From Tigriopus japonicus (lineage: Eukaryota; Arthropoda; Copepoda; Harpacticoida; Harpacticidae): DNA of 64,000 bases. Shown piece after piece: positions 45,123 to 55,745 of this stretch. The notes below the pieces were generated by a model. The model had not been told where the DNA came from, made no database searches, and saw only the letters and a program-made list of their open reading frames with translations. How positions within the stretch are numbered: the first letter of the stretch is position 1; the number at the start of each line of letters is the position of its first letter. Both the position numbers and the translations under genes were made by a program. The stretch lies in NCBI GenBank assembly GCA_010645155.1, contig JAAGOF010000088.1, forward strand, positions 1,397,384 through 1,461,383, given 5' to 3'.

Positions 45123-46369
45123 AATTTCACCTGTTTGAGAAGTACAAGTCAGTCAAAGCTGGATCTAAATATGTTAAAAAAGTATCGCCGGAATTTAGAG
45201 GCTTCGAATCTACAATCTCAGGTTCGTGTACTAAAAAATCTTCCAAACTTGCATGTCTATGCAATTTGCTTGGAGCAAGCTTGAGAATTTGAAAGTTTTC
45301 AACTCTTCATACATGTTCTATTAGAACACCAGCAACGGTAAGTAATGGTTTTTGTGCATTTTCAGCAAAGTTTGGGCGTCCCAGGTCATTTTTAAAAAAA
45401 ACTTGGTTTTCCGTTATTTAGTCTTCCAAGCTCGAAAGTCACAAAGTCTCTTTCTCGGGTCACTTCGTACGGTTCAAATGTCTTTTGTTACTGAAACGAC
45501 AATTCTTCACTCAAACTTGTCTAGAAAAGTCAATCATCAGGACATTTTCGATTCTCATTTTCTGCCACACCTCAAATCATGGAGGAATTTCACAAACTTT
45601 CTCCATTTGCAAACACATTGGGTATCACAACTTGACCTTCTCGCAATCCATTCATTTATCTAGCTAACAACATACGATGAGCTTGAGATTAACAAAAGAT
45701 TGTCGAATTCCTGAGATGTCCAGTACAGAGTTGTTCAATAATCAATGTTTCCATCACATTTTTAATTGGATTGGAAGTCCAGGACAGTTGAAAAAAAAGC
45801 CCAATTACCACTGGAGAATCAGGTCAAATGTTCCAATCAGCAAAAAAATTTGATTCGGAATCGAACTTGTAAACTCTGCTCATATCAAAAATTTCCATCT
45901 GATTCCCCTTTATTTGTTTTTTGTTAGCCTTTTGTTTTTCATAAGCCGTAAACAAAATTGACCTGAATTGTCATGTAGACTCTTTTTTTATCTTTTTCGG
46001 AGATTTATAAATTCTCATGGGGAATGCCAATAATTTGCGTCAACTAAATGACATTAGAGACAATTAAGAATTGATATGTGGTTGTGCAACTTAACAGTGT
46101 CTTCAGGGACTCATTCGAAGTTTTAGGCTCTCACTGGAATATTTCCTGCAAAACAACTTTCTGACCCACCCCTCTACTGCAATAACCAAGAGTTTCATCA
46201 TCTCCTTTTACCCAACTGCATCTGTATTGTCTGTGCATCCCTTCTCACTTCTTGCATGTGCACTGAAACGTATTCTAGTCAATTCTCTGTGATATCACGA
46301 TTTTAACTTACTATTTTTAACGTGTTTTTACCGTTTGACCTGTCTTTTTTACGTTTTTATATGATTATA

Positions 46370-46436
46370 CATGTATTCTTTTTTAATACGCCATGACATG
46401 AGCGAGAGTCGCAATAAACATTATCATTATCAAAAC
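46370..46436 (+). mobile_element. candidate LINE 3' tail
   Basis: This segment ends with GAGAGTCGCAATAAACATTATCATTATC. An AATAAA followed by a short repeating ATTATC tail resembles the 3' end of non-LTR elements that lack poly(A). The core 16-mer also occurs at 45,107, and a shorter version occurs just after the LINE remnant near 31,280. No coding part is attached. Confidence 0.35.
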
Positions 46437-47254
46437 AACTTAATGCACTCTTTGGAGTTATTTATGGAATGAAATGGCCCTTTGAACCTTGTGTCCATGT
46501 CCATAAATAGTTGGCACTCGTTTTGTATTACCTTTCAATTAAGTAGCCCTGAAACAACAGCATTTTTTAAAATACGTAATAGAGAAAACGTTTCAGGTAT
46601 CTCCTTTAACTGGTGAGGAATGAAAGGACATTGCATTTAAATTCAACTTTGAGAGTACAACTTTATTTCCTATTCGGACCATCTTTCTGGGCTGGATTCT
46701 CCTCGATTTTCAAAGGCTGGTAATCAATTTCTACGAACAAAACAATTTTGAGAATGTTTGTCTTTCGGGCGACTGAAAGAAATGTTTTTTTTTTTTCACA
46801 TAATTACATCACCCGGTTGAATTTCGTTATAATTTGTCACCTTCTAATTCAGTTACAAAATGCGTTTAGGAGATGCATCAATAGTTCAACAAATAAGGAT
46901 AAAGGGCGCATTACGAAAAATCAAGGTCAAATGTATTTTTAGTCACAATAGTTAAGTCAATAACTACAGGTAGTTATGGGATTGGTAATCCGTTCAGGTC
47001 ATTTTTTTTTCTCAAAATCGGGACGGGTGACTTACATTCGCTTTGTATGAATCACGTTGATGAACATTCCTCGATGAAAGTTGAAAAAAGGTTAAATCGA
47101 AAATCCTAAATTTATTATTCGATAGAACACGCTATATAAAGTCAGGTGTAAAAAGCTTTCATTGAGCATTTTTAAGTTAAATTCTTACTAGAATGGGAGA
47201 CGTCATGGCAATCATCATTGACAGAGAGACGAACATTTTTAGTAATGGTTAAGG

Positions 47255-47298
47255 TTTTAAAATAGACTTGATTTGCTTTTAAAATAGACTTGATTTGC
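47255..47298 (+). repeat. exact 22-bp tandem duplication
   Basis: A 22-base unit beginning TTTTAAAATAGAC and ending GATTTGC occurs twice head to tail with no mismatch (47255-47276 and 47277-47298). The exact match indicates a recent slippage-type duplication. Confidence 0.85.
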
Positions 47299-48336
47299 TT
47301 TAGTGTTTGATTTGTACTGCCCTTGTTACAATGCGGCAAGGTGTGCCTCTCTGATTTTTAAAAACTAACAGAAAATTATTTCATAATTTTTTAGTGTTGG
47401 TAAATAAATTGATACCACAGGCGGAAGCGAAGTAAAATGATTGGCTACGTTAGACTGTAAAGTGTAAGTGGCGCAAAGTAAAAATGAAGATGAAGTTAAC
47501 AATTTATCAAGTTAAAGTTCTTGACGCAAAACATGAAAATAAGGTATTGCCTGTCTGCAGTCACATAATTCTTATGTCGAAAGCTATTCTTTTATTAATA
47601 GATTACTTTTATTAATTTAAACTTTAATTGATATCTGTTGACGCAAAAAAGTATTCTTATACCGAGTATGTCTTTATTCATTGTTAAAAGGACTTACGTT
47701 ATTTGAGCGAGATAAATGTTATCAGACATATTCTTGTGTTTGAGACCGCTCTGTGCTAAGGTTTGCAAGACATCTAAATGTCTCATTGAAAGAAAATGAC
47801 ACCCATGAGGACCAATTTGTTGGGATAACTAGTTCCTTGCTTGGCGTTTTCAGTTGCCTCAATTACGATGGAGTAAGAAACTATTTCAATGGAACAACAA
47901 CATTCATTCTCCAAGGGAACTTTTGCCCATCAAAAAGTCGGATTTGTCTTTCTGAATTGACTGCTTTGATTAAATCCACTCGGAAAGGAATTTCCTTCAC
48001 CACAAAGAAGCCTCCTTCCTGAAAGACTGCTAAGTGCCAATTATCAGGGTCTATTCTCATCATTTTTGAGGCAAGGGGGAAATTCAATTCTTCTTCGATC
48101 TACCACGTTGAAACCAATCGGAATCGGAAGTAACCTTGGAATAGACAAACCCACAAAGAAGGAAGCAGTTGTCTTTATAATACGTTTATTTATGATCATT
48201 TAATTCCTGTTGTTCAATGATATTGTCTTACAAATATATAAATATGCTGATGGAATCAAACTATGAACTCAAACATACTTGGCACTGACGTAATAGGTTT
48301 TGAACTCATGATAAATACAACTGTTTCAAAATCATC

Positions 48337-48636
48337 TCATTCAAGCTTCTCTCGGGGAAAAAAGAATAAATCAGCGAGAGAAGCTTGACTGAAGGTGGGA
48401 CAAAACTGACGGAGAATGCCCAGATAAATTTCTTTCGTAGCACCCTTTTTAGTCTTGAGGAGAATAAATATTGACTTGATATGACTGAAGGGGGTAAGCA
48501 CATTTTGAGGAGAGGGAAAAATAACCAAGTAACTTTGGTTCAAGTCTTTTTGCCAATCCAAGTCGAAATGTGTTATCTGCGTGTCCAATGACAGATATGA
48601 AGGCAGCAGCTCGTTTTCTTCGAAGAAGTAAAACAC
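48337..48636 (-). other. possible terminal exon or gene remnant, unknown
   Basis: On the minus strand a 99-codon frame opens right after a TAG that could be a splice acceptor (GTTCTAG before TCAGTG). It ends in TGA at 48,337. It has no ATG at its start. Composition is protein-like and not low-complexity (for example HFDLDWQKDLNQSYLVIF), but I recognise no family. It may also lie in the 3' UTR of the upstream low-complexity protein gene. Confidence 0.25.
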
Positions 48637-48959
48637 TGACTAGAACTTTGAACGACAAAGGTTGGTCCAAATGAGATTAGAAGAGAAGCGAGTCGAGCCA
48701 AATGAAGAAGAAGGTCCTATCATGACCTCCTTAAAGTTGAAGATGGGGCCAGCCTAACTTTGAGAGTTTCGGATCAAAAGTCTTTAGAAATAGCGAAGCA
48801 GGTTTTTTTTGAGCAAAAGGGGTTTGATCTGTCACTATGATGAGGACCTTTTCTCCAAATGTCTTTGGACTTAAATTAGAATATGAAAGGGGAAAGAGAA
48901 TTCCTTGGAATCAGAAGAATGACAGTCTTTGGACTGAAAACTGGAACACCAAATTGCAC

Positions 48960-51900
48960 CTAACCAGAATAGGAAGGTGCGCCAGCGCCAGAGTCAGCAG
49001 ATTCGGTTTCGCCAGCGGCATCGGATCCAGGATTGGCGCTAATGAGAACAGTCGAGCCTTGAGAACTCGAGGATTGTCCGGTTTGAGCTGTAGCTGACGA
49101 TCCTGCAGCTGATGCGGAACCCGAATCAATAATATCACCGGCAGGGATGCCATAGCCATCTGGAGCAGAGACAGCAGGAGCAGCAGCATCAAGACTCACA
49201 GTCGACCCAGCGTTGCTACCTTGAACGGCATTGCCAGAGGAAGAATTAACAGTATTGCCAACATTGGAATTTGAATTAGATCCCGTTGAGACAGATCCAG
49301 TTCCTTGGGATCCGGCCGAGTAGGAATTTGAGCTTTGCACGACGTTAGCTGTACCTTGAGATCCAGCTGAGTATGAATTAGAATTCTGAACGGCATTGGC
49401 CGTACCTTGGGATCCAGCAAAATTGGAGTTGGAATTCTGAACAGCATTTGACGAACCTTGGGAACCAGCGGAATATGAGTTAGAGTTCTGGACAGCATTA
49501 GAAGTTCCTTGGGATCCGGCGGAGTAGGAGTTGGAATTCTGGACTGCGTTTGATGCAACTTGGGATCCAGCAAAATTAGAATTGGAATTCTGAACTGCAT
49601 TGGTTGTACCTTGGGATCCAGCGGAATAGGAGTTGGAGTTCTGGATTGCATTGGATGTACCTTGTGATCCGGCTGAGTAAGAGTTTCCTGCTCCGGATGA
49701 TTGTTGGAGAACTGGAGCGGCCACTTGTTGAATAGCCGCACTACCTCCATTGTTTGAAATGATATTTGAGGCTGTTGGTGATGGTTGAAAATTTGGTGAA
49801 GAAGCTGCCCCATACGAGGAGCTAGCAGGTGCTGCTTGGTTGTTTGATCCGCCACCCGAGTTGAAACTGGTTCCAGTTGAAGACCCAGAATTAGAAGCTC
49901 CTCCAAAGTTAGAAAATGAACCTGAATTGCCCGCAGAGTAGGAACTAGAGGCAGGGGCTCGGGCAAATGAAGAGATCGATGCGCCAGAGTTGGAACCAGA
50001 AGAATACCCAGTGGAAGCTTGAGAGCCCCCGACGTTTCCTCCAGACACAGGACCTGCAGAGTAGCTGGAAGAAGCTTGGAAACCTCCACTGTTACCGGAA
50101 TTAGAAGGGGATGAGTAGCCAGAGGCAGCTTGAAAGCCCCCATTATTTCCAGAGGAGCCTGAACCGGCAGAATAGCCTGACGTGGCTTGGAATCCACCAG
50201 AATTGCCAGAGTTTGATGCTGCAGAATATCCAGATGAAGCTTGGAAGCCATTGTTGTTACCCGAGTTTGAGTTTGATGATGAATAGCCTGACGAGGCTTG
50301 GAAACCTCCTGAATTGCCAGAAGATCCAGCAGAATATCCGCTGGAAGCAGATTGAACTCCAGTTGAGGCTTGGAAACCCCCGCTCAAAGCAGGTTGTTGG
50401 AATCCAGACGATCCACCAGATGATGTACCATAGCTAGCAGACACAGGGACAGATATTGAGGAACCAGAGTTCCCATAACTGGATTGACCAGAGGAGATTT
50501 GACCACTGCCAAATGAGGATTGTCCACTTGTCGACCCTCCAAATGATTGGCCAGACGCACTTCCATAGCTGGACTGGCCTCCACCACTCGATCCTCCTCC
50601 ATAACTTGATTGACCTCCACTGGATCCTCTAAACGATTGGCTTGAACCACCTCCATAGCTTGATTGACCTCCACTGGATCCTCTAAAAGATTGGCTGGAG
50701 CCACCTCCATAGCTTGATTGACCACCACTTGATCCTCCAAACGATTGGCTGGAACCACCTCCATAGCTTGATTGACCACCACTTGATCCTCCAAACGATT
50801 GGCCGGCGCCGCCTCCATAGTTTGATTGACCGCCACCTGTTTGTGTGGATCCTCCTCCGTAAGTCTGTCCTCCACCGCCACTGTTTCCTTGGCCACCTCC
50901 ATAACTTTGCCCTCCACTTCCAGAATTGCCTTGCCCACCGCCGTAACTTTGTCCCCCTCCAATGTTTCCTTGTCCCCCGCCATAACTTTGTCCTCCCCCG
51001 GTGTTTCCTTGACCACCTCCATAACTTTGTCCTCCTCCAGAGTTTCCTTGACCACCTCCATAGCCTTGTCCTCCACCACCACCTCCACTTGGTGGAGAGT
51101 AGCCAGATCCACCCCCAACATTGGGAGCTTGATATCCACTTCCGCCTCCACTGTTGGGAGCTCGATATCCACTACCGCCGCCGCCTCCACCTTGTGGGGC
51201 ATTATATCCTGTTCCAGTGGCTGGAGCGCCATAACCAGAGTTTCCTCCGATTGGTCGACCTTGAGGGGCGCCATATCCACTTGAGGGTGCCCCATAGCCG
51301 GAACTAGTACCTCCTCCTCCGATGGGGCGGCCTTGTGGGACACCATAACCAGTAGAGGGAGCTCCATATCCACCGTTGTTTCCTTTTCCACGTCCTTTGC
51401 CTTTTCCTCGTCCTTTTCCTTTTCCACGTCCACCCCCATTGCCTTTGCCCTTGCCTTTTCCTCGACCTCGTCCACGACCACGTCCTTTTCCTTTTCCTTT
51501 TCCTCCGCCACCACTTGGTGCACCATAAGAAGGCCTACTGGGCGCACCGTAGCCGCCGCCACCACCTCCGCCTCCACCACCGAAACCTCCCTTGATGCTT
51601 CTGAGAAATTCAAGCTTTTGTCTCTTGAATCCGACAATGGCGTCTATGATTCCTCGTTTGAAGTTGACTTTCTTTCTGATGATTCCACTCAAATCGAAAC
51701 CACCTCCTCCTTTGCCTTTGCCTTTTCCACCTCCACCTCCATTATAAGAGGGCTTGGGTGCTTGATAGGAGGGTTTTGAGGGAGCTCCATATCCACTTTG
51801 TGTCTGAGGGGTGCCGTATCCACTCTGAGTTTGAGGGGCGCCGTATCCACTTTGGGTTTGAGGGGCTCCATATCCAGAGCCTCCACCCCCTCCAATGGGT

Positions 51901-52076
51901 CGCCCTTGTGGTACTCCATAGCCAGTGGAGGGTGCTCCATAACCTCCTCCTCCTCCAGAGTTGCCTTTGCCTTTGCCACCTCCGCCGCCTCGTCCACCTT
52001 TCTTTCCACCAAAAGTGGCATCTGAACTGGTGACCAGCAACGCGGTGGCCACCGTCAATGCGAGGAAGATCCTCAT
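48960..52076 (-). CDS. secreted Gly/Ser/Gln-rich modular structural protein
   Basis: This is a 1,038-residue protein in one uninterrupted frame. Residues 1-20 are a signal peptide (MRIFLALTVATALLVTSSDA), so it is secreted. Layout: 21-45 KGKG/Gly; 46-112 GYGAP-type repeats like pro-resilin and cuticle proteins; about 127-162 the only complex segment (FDLSGIIRKKVNFKRG, then IVGFKRQKLEFLRSIKGG); about 190-250 a strongly basic KGKGKGRGRGRG tract; then GYGAPSS repeats; SYGGGQGNSGGG repeats; SFGGSSGGQSSYGGGSSQ repeats; GNSGGFQASSGYS repeats; and eight 17-residue repeats of the SAGSQGTSNAVQNSNSY type. The last 80 residues are Ala/Ser-rich and acidic, ending GAPSYSG. I infer an extracellular structural, cuticular or adhesive role; the exact function is unknown. 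The ATG at 52,076 is chosen because it begins the signal peptide; upstream in-frame codons lie before a likely acceptor (CTCTTTGCAG). Long frames on the other strand here are repeat artefacts. Confidence 0.87.
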   Translation of the reverse strand: MRIFLALTVATALLVTSSDATFGGKKGGRGGGGGKGKGNSGGGGGYGAPSTGYGVPQGRPIGGGGGSGYGAPQTQSGYGAPQTQSGYGTPQTQSGYGAPSKPSYQAPKPSYNGGGGGKGKGKGGGGFDLSGIIRKKVNFKRGIIDAIVGFKRQKLEFLRSIKGGFGGGGGGGGGGYGAPSRPSYGAPSGGGGKGKGKGRGRGRGRGKGKGKGNGGGRGKGKGRGKGKGRGKGNNGGYGAPSTGYGVPQGRPIGGGGTSSGYGAPSSGYGAPQGRPIGGNSGYGAPATGTGYNAPQGGGGGGSGYRAPNSGGGSGYQAPNVGGGSGYSPPSGGGGGGQGYGGGQGNSGGGQSYGGGQGNTGGGQSYGGGQGNIGGGQSYGGGQGNSGSGGQSYGGGQGNSGGGGQTYGGGSTQTGGGQSNYGGGAGQSFGGSSGGQSSYGGGSSQSFGGSSGGQSSYGGGSSQSFRGSSGGQSSYGGGSSQSFRGSSGGQSSYGGGSSGGGQSSYGSASGQSFGGSTSGQSSFGSGQISSGQSSYGNSGSSISVPVSASYGTSSGGSSGFQQPALSGGFQASTGVQSASSGYSAGSSGNSGGFQASSGYSSSNSNSGNNNGFQASSGYSAASNSGNSGGFQATSGYSAGSGSSGNNGGFQAASGYSSPSNSGNSGGFQASSSYSAGPVSGGNVGGSQASTGYSSGSNSGASISSFARAPASSSYSAGNSGSFSNFGGASNSGSSTGTSFNSGGGSNNQAAPASSSYGAASSPNFQPSPTASNIISNNGGSAAIQQVAAPVLQQSSGAGNSYSAGSQGTSNAIQNSNSYSAGSQGTTNAVQNSNSNFAGSQVASNAVQNSNSYSAGSQGTSNAVQNSNSYSAGSQGSSNAVQNSNSNFAGSQGTANAVQNSNSYSAGSQGTANVVQSSNSYSAGSQGTGSVSTGSNSNSNVGNTVNSSSGNAVQGSNAGSTVSLDAAAPAVSAPDGYGIPAGDIIDSGSASAAGSSATAQTGQSSSSQGSTVLISANPGSDAAGETESADSGAGAPSYSG
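49312..49686 (-). repeat. 51-bp coding tandem repeat, eight copies
   Basis: Within the low-complexity protein a 17-codon unit (SAGSQGTSNAVQNSNSY) is repeated eight times. Copies 1-3 and 4-6 share the same internal order: a Y-ending unit, an N-ending unit, then an FAGSQ unit. This points to a 153-bp duplication of three units. Confidence 0.8.
51380..51510 (-). repeat. coding tract for alternating Lys/Gly and Arg/Gly
   Basis: Runs of AAAGGA, CGTGGA and similar codon pairs give a 40-residue-plus polybasic KG/RG segment inside a secreted protein. Confidence 0.75.
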
Positions 52077-52227
52077 TGTGGAAGTGGGTTGTCGAGATCT
52101 GCAAAGAGGAAGAGGAAAATCTGAAATTGAATTCCTGCCATCCGCATCTGTAGCGACAATTGAATCGAGATGCAATCCATGCACATCCCATTGCAATCAG
52201 CCATTTTTTGCTCCCTATGTTCAATCA

Positions 52228-52233
52228 TTTATA
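52228..52233 (-). promoter_or_regulatory. candidate TATA box for the low-complexity protein gene
   Basis: TATAAA on the minus strand (GTTATAAATG) lies about 150 bases before the start codon. If used, transcripts would begin near 52,200. An upstream ATG near 52,205 would then open a 39-codon frame overlapping the main start. A pyrimidine tract and CAG at about 52,100 suggest instead that this stretch may be intronic. Confidence 0.3.
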
Positions 52234-55200
52234 ACGCCTATCACGTCTCATTTCACGAGGTTTCTTCGGCGAAAAATGTTGAAATCAAGGACTCAGTTAA
52301 GATGAAGAATGAACGGCTTTGAGCACTCAATAATGATGGAGTCATAAAAAATGCTAGTTGTTTAGGCTGATATGCTATTAGCTGTCAGCAAAGGTAACCT
52401 GCATTTTAGCTCAAGCGAAATCATCAATTCAAGGATGAGCCAAGATAATAGTACGATAAGGTAAATTTTGCGTCCCAGCTTTGCCATTCTGCAAGAAGGA
52501 TCGTGGGCTGAATGCTAAACAAATTTTGAGCGTTCTTGAATGCATCCACGCATCCTCCCATCAAATATGAGAGAAAAGCAATATGTAAACCACGCACAAA
52601 ATAACAACAAGGCACATTTTTACCTCCTGGCTGACCTAGAAAACGAAACTTTTTCAAAGCGAAACATTCGAAATCTTTGCTCAGATTTCATTCAGGAAAT
52701 ACGTACATACGAATGTGTAACGATTTCCATCATGACAGATGGTTTTTCAGATGGTTACTTCCGAAAACCGCCAATCGTGAGTTCTAGACGGCAAACAAAA
52801 ATCGTCAAGGATGGTTGTTTCATCTCTTGAAAAGTACAAAAGCCCTCATTTTTTTGCGACGTTACATTGAATTTGGATTTATGTACTTATGCAAGCACGA
52901 TAACTCTGGAAAATAAAGTGTTTCGATCTCACACATGGTGGCGTTTCTAGAGGTTTTGACTGAAGGTAATGTTCTAAATTTATCCAAATGTCACGCAAGT
53001 GAGGTGTAAATTTGTAATCGTTCATTCAGAAAATGACCATCATCCGGGTAAACACTTAGTAGAGCCCGAATAATAATTACTCAGAATTTGGGATGGAAAA
53101 CGCGCCTTTTGTGACACGAAATCACGTTCGTTCAAAGGCGGAAATGAAATCTCAGAAATTCATGCAAAAGTACGTCTAAAGTGTGATGTACAACCTGGCA
53201 TGAATTCTTTAGATCCTGTCTTGGTGTTCACGGATGTAACAACGTGTTTCGATCGGAGTTGGTGCCAAAAATTGACGGATCTAAATCAATTCGATGGATG
53301 ATCTAATCCATTCAAGATAACAACAACGACTCCCACCATCAATCCAAATTTTAAGCCATTAATCATAGTTATTCCAAAACACTAACACGTCTTTTGAGAA
53401 TCTTTTCATTGCAACAAATTGCATGAATAATGACCGACACTTCATTAAATGTAAATTTTTACGAGAAACCTCGATTGATCCTGACAAATCGAGAAACAAT
53501 TATTAAATTGGCGCCTTCAACCTAGACCTATAATTTTTATCATTGAAAACGAGCGGATCATAACCTTGATGGGAATTCAATTGATTCCAAACATATCGTT
53601 AACTGTGTTAAATCTCGGGTTTTTAGACATCATCGAATAGATTGGCTTCCCAAAAGCACTAGGTTCGTTCGATGATCAGTACTCTTCAAACCATCTCTTA
53701 TTATCGAGGCCTTCCCAGTCGATATACCCAAACCACATTGCCACAGGCTGATTCTAATTTTGGTTTCATGACTCCTAAATTAACTATTTACCTGTCTAAC
53801 CAGAGGATGAGAGGACACGCATCGTTATTCTATAAAGGTAGTCTACAGACGAAAGAATGCCCGCGGGAAGTTGCACGTACTTCATAAAAGGTGACAAAGC
53901 ATGAGTGTGTGTACGTAAGTAGAATGCACTGAATGATCCAGGGCAATAATAGCGCCCTCGACACTCTTCCATTTCTGTGGCTTGACAGTATTTTTTTATT
54001 AGATTGTGCTTGAATACCCGTCATTATCTCACTATCTCCATTCCGGACTTGCAAGTCTTCCTTGATCTCTCAACAACAAGATCCCTTTTGACAAAGTTTC
54101 AAAGCCAACAGAGACATTTTTCGTCTTTGACGGGAAAATAAATTGTCCCCCCAAGAACAACTCAATCAGTTTAAGCGCCCATATTATTCGGCATTTTTGG
54201 CATTGCTCCGCCAAAACCGAAGGGAAAAACTCAAGTCAGACGAGGCCTTGAGCGACAAACATCAATTCAGGTTGGTTCGTCGTTCGACAAGGAATGAGTA
54301 ACGAACTTGGTTGAAGAGGAGCAAGCAAGTCATATTTCATTTCTCGCTCTCATCTTCCCATGAAGAAGAGATTCAGCCAAGACTAGGGGGAAAAGGAAGA
54401 GGAAAACTGCGCTCTAGATTCCCCCTGTGCTTGTGTTCATGATCGGGAAGGGATTTTCGAGGAGGATCATGGAGATGAATCATTAGGGTCCGCATGTTGA
54501 TTGACTTGAAATGGTTTTGAAAACGAAATGGAGCTAAAGAACGACCATCTTATTTTGGAAGCGATCTTGTGTTGCCCACATGACATGGATGGCTCCAACA
54601 TATGTAGACTCTCAAAACTCTGTGACTTGGCAAGGACATTTGAGCATATGGTCAGACGGAAATCTGCATTGTTTTTTCATTTCACGAAACAAAACTCCCT
54701 TAGAGTCTTTTGCCATGTTTAAACAATCGATTATTGTTTAAAACACATCTTTGTATTTGACTAACCCCAGGAGAGCTTGATTAAAAGCTTGGGATTCGCA
54801 ATTGATGCCCGGTAATTTGTCTTCAACGGCAATCATGGGACATATCTCGTTAGAGAATGACTCTTGGCATCATTTGTCGTCAGTTGAGAGTCCAATGTCC
54901 CGAGGAGAAGTCTGGACCAATAGCCTTGATTTATCCCGACATTTCATACTGATGCCCCACCAAATGGAAGTTGGATGAAATTCCGTCCTGATGATGCCAG
55001 TGACACCATATGTTGGAACTCCCCAAGCTCTATTTTGTAGTACTTCACATCTCAAGTGAGTGAGCGTTTACAACCAGAGGAGATATCTCTTCTCTCACCA
55101 AGGAACCAAGAAGGACCTGATCGTGTCTCATGTCGTTTGGTTGTCGTAATTTGGTTTCCTGAAGACTCGTTTCCTTCAGGGACTTTTCAGCCAGATCCCT

Positions 55201-55716
55201 TCGTAATGACTTTGTCGTCTTAAGAGTGCTCCCAAAATGAGATTGGTGACCCGGAGGAGGCCTTTATATTGTACCACGAACACCGTTCCCAATGACATTT
55301 CTCGGCGTGAGAAATCTCACTTTGGGTCCTCTTCCTGGATTTCGAACAACCCAAACAGATTTGTCGTCATCGGAACAATACACCAAAATGCCTTACTCTG
55401 TCAGTTACGCCGCAGAAATCGCTAATGTTGAAAGTTGGGAGCTTCAAAGAAGTGGCAAAAAGCTCGTCTTGGTCTTCCGGACCAAGTTCAAAAGTCACGA
55501 GTCTCCGCCCATAATGCCAATCATCGCCCTCTCACTAACTCGAAATTTGGTGGCTCTTTCGTTTCAGACCTCCCCCCCAAGTTTAAAGATTGACCTTTTG
55601 CGAATTTCCTGTCATTTGTACCTGCTCCAAGTCTCGTTGTCTAGGCTGAATCTGATCTTGATGATTGTCTTCCTCGTCTTTTCGAACCTCTTCCGATTGG
55701 AGGAAGAGGTGGAATG

Positions 55717-55745
55717 ATAATAGTAGTAGTAATAATAATAATAAT
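55717..55745 (+). repeat. TAG/TAA triplet microsatellite
   Basis: ATAATAGTAGTAGTAATAATAATAATAAT-type run. Confidence 0.8.

Larger units (their letters stand above)
44312..48959. other. intergenic region between the innexin and the low-complexity protein
   Basis: No complete gene is supported. The part near 44,312-44,700 is probably the innexin leader. The region from about 44,800 to 48,300 is AT-rich. It carries two copies of a 16-base AATAAA-containing tail, a 22-bp tandem duplication and some protein-like open frames of uncertain status, each listed separately. Confidence 0.5.

Noticed and set aside
47753..48087. Overlapping open frames on both strands (90 codons plus, 68 codons minus)
   Set aside because: Both look superficially protein-like, but they overlap on opposite strands, lack splice partners and match no family I know.
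49196..51637. Long alternative frames (351 and 417 codons) on the minus strand, and 150-200-codon frames on the plus strand, over the low-complexity gene
   Set aside because: They arise because short in-phase repeats avoid stops in all frames. Their products are Val/Met/Glu or His/Leu-rich translations of the same repeat, with no start context or signal peptide.
55292..55717. 141-codon plus-strand frame
   Set aside because: No recognisable domain; it ends beside a triplet microsatellite, and overlapping frames on the other strand look equally plausible.
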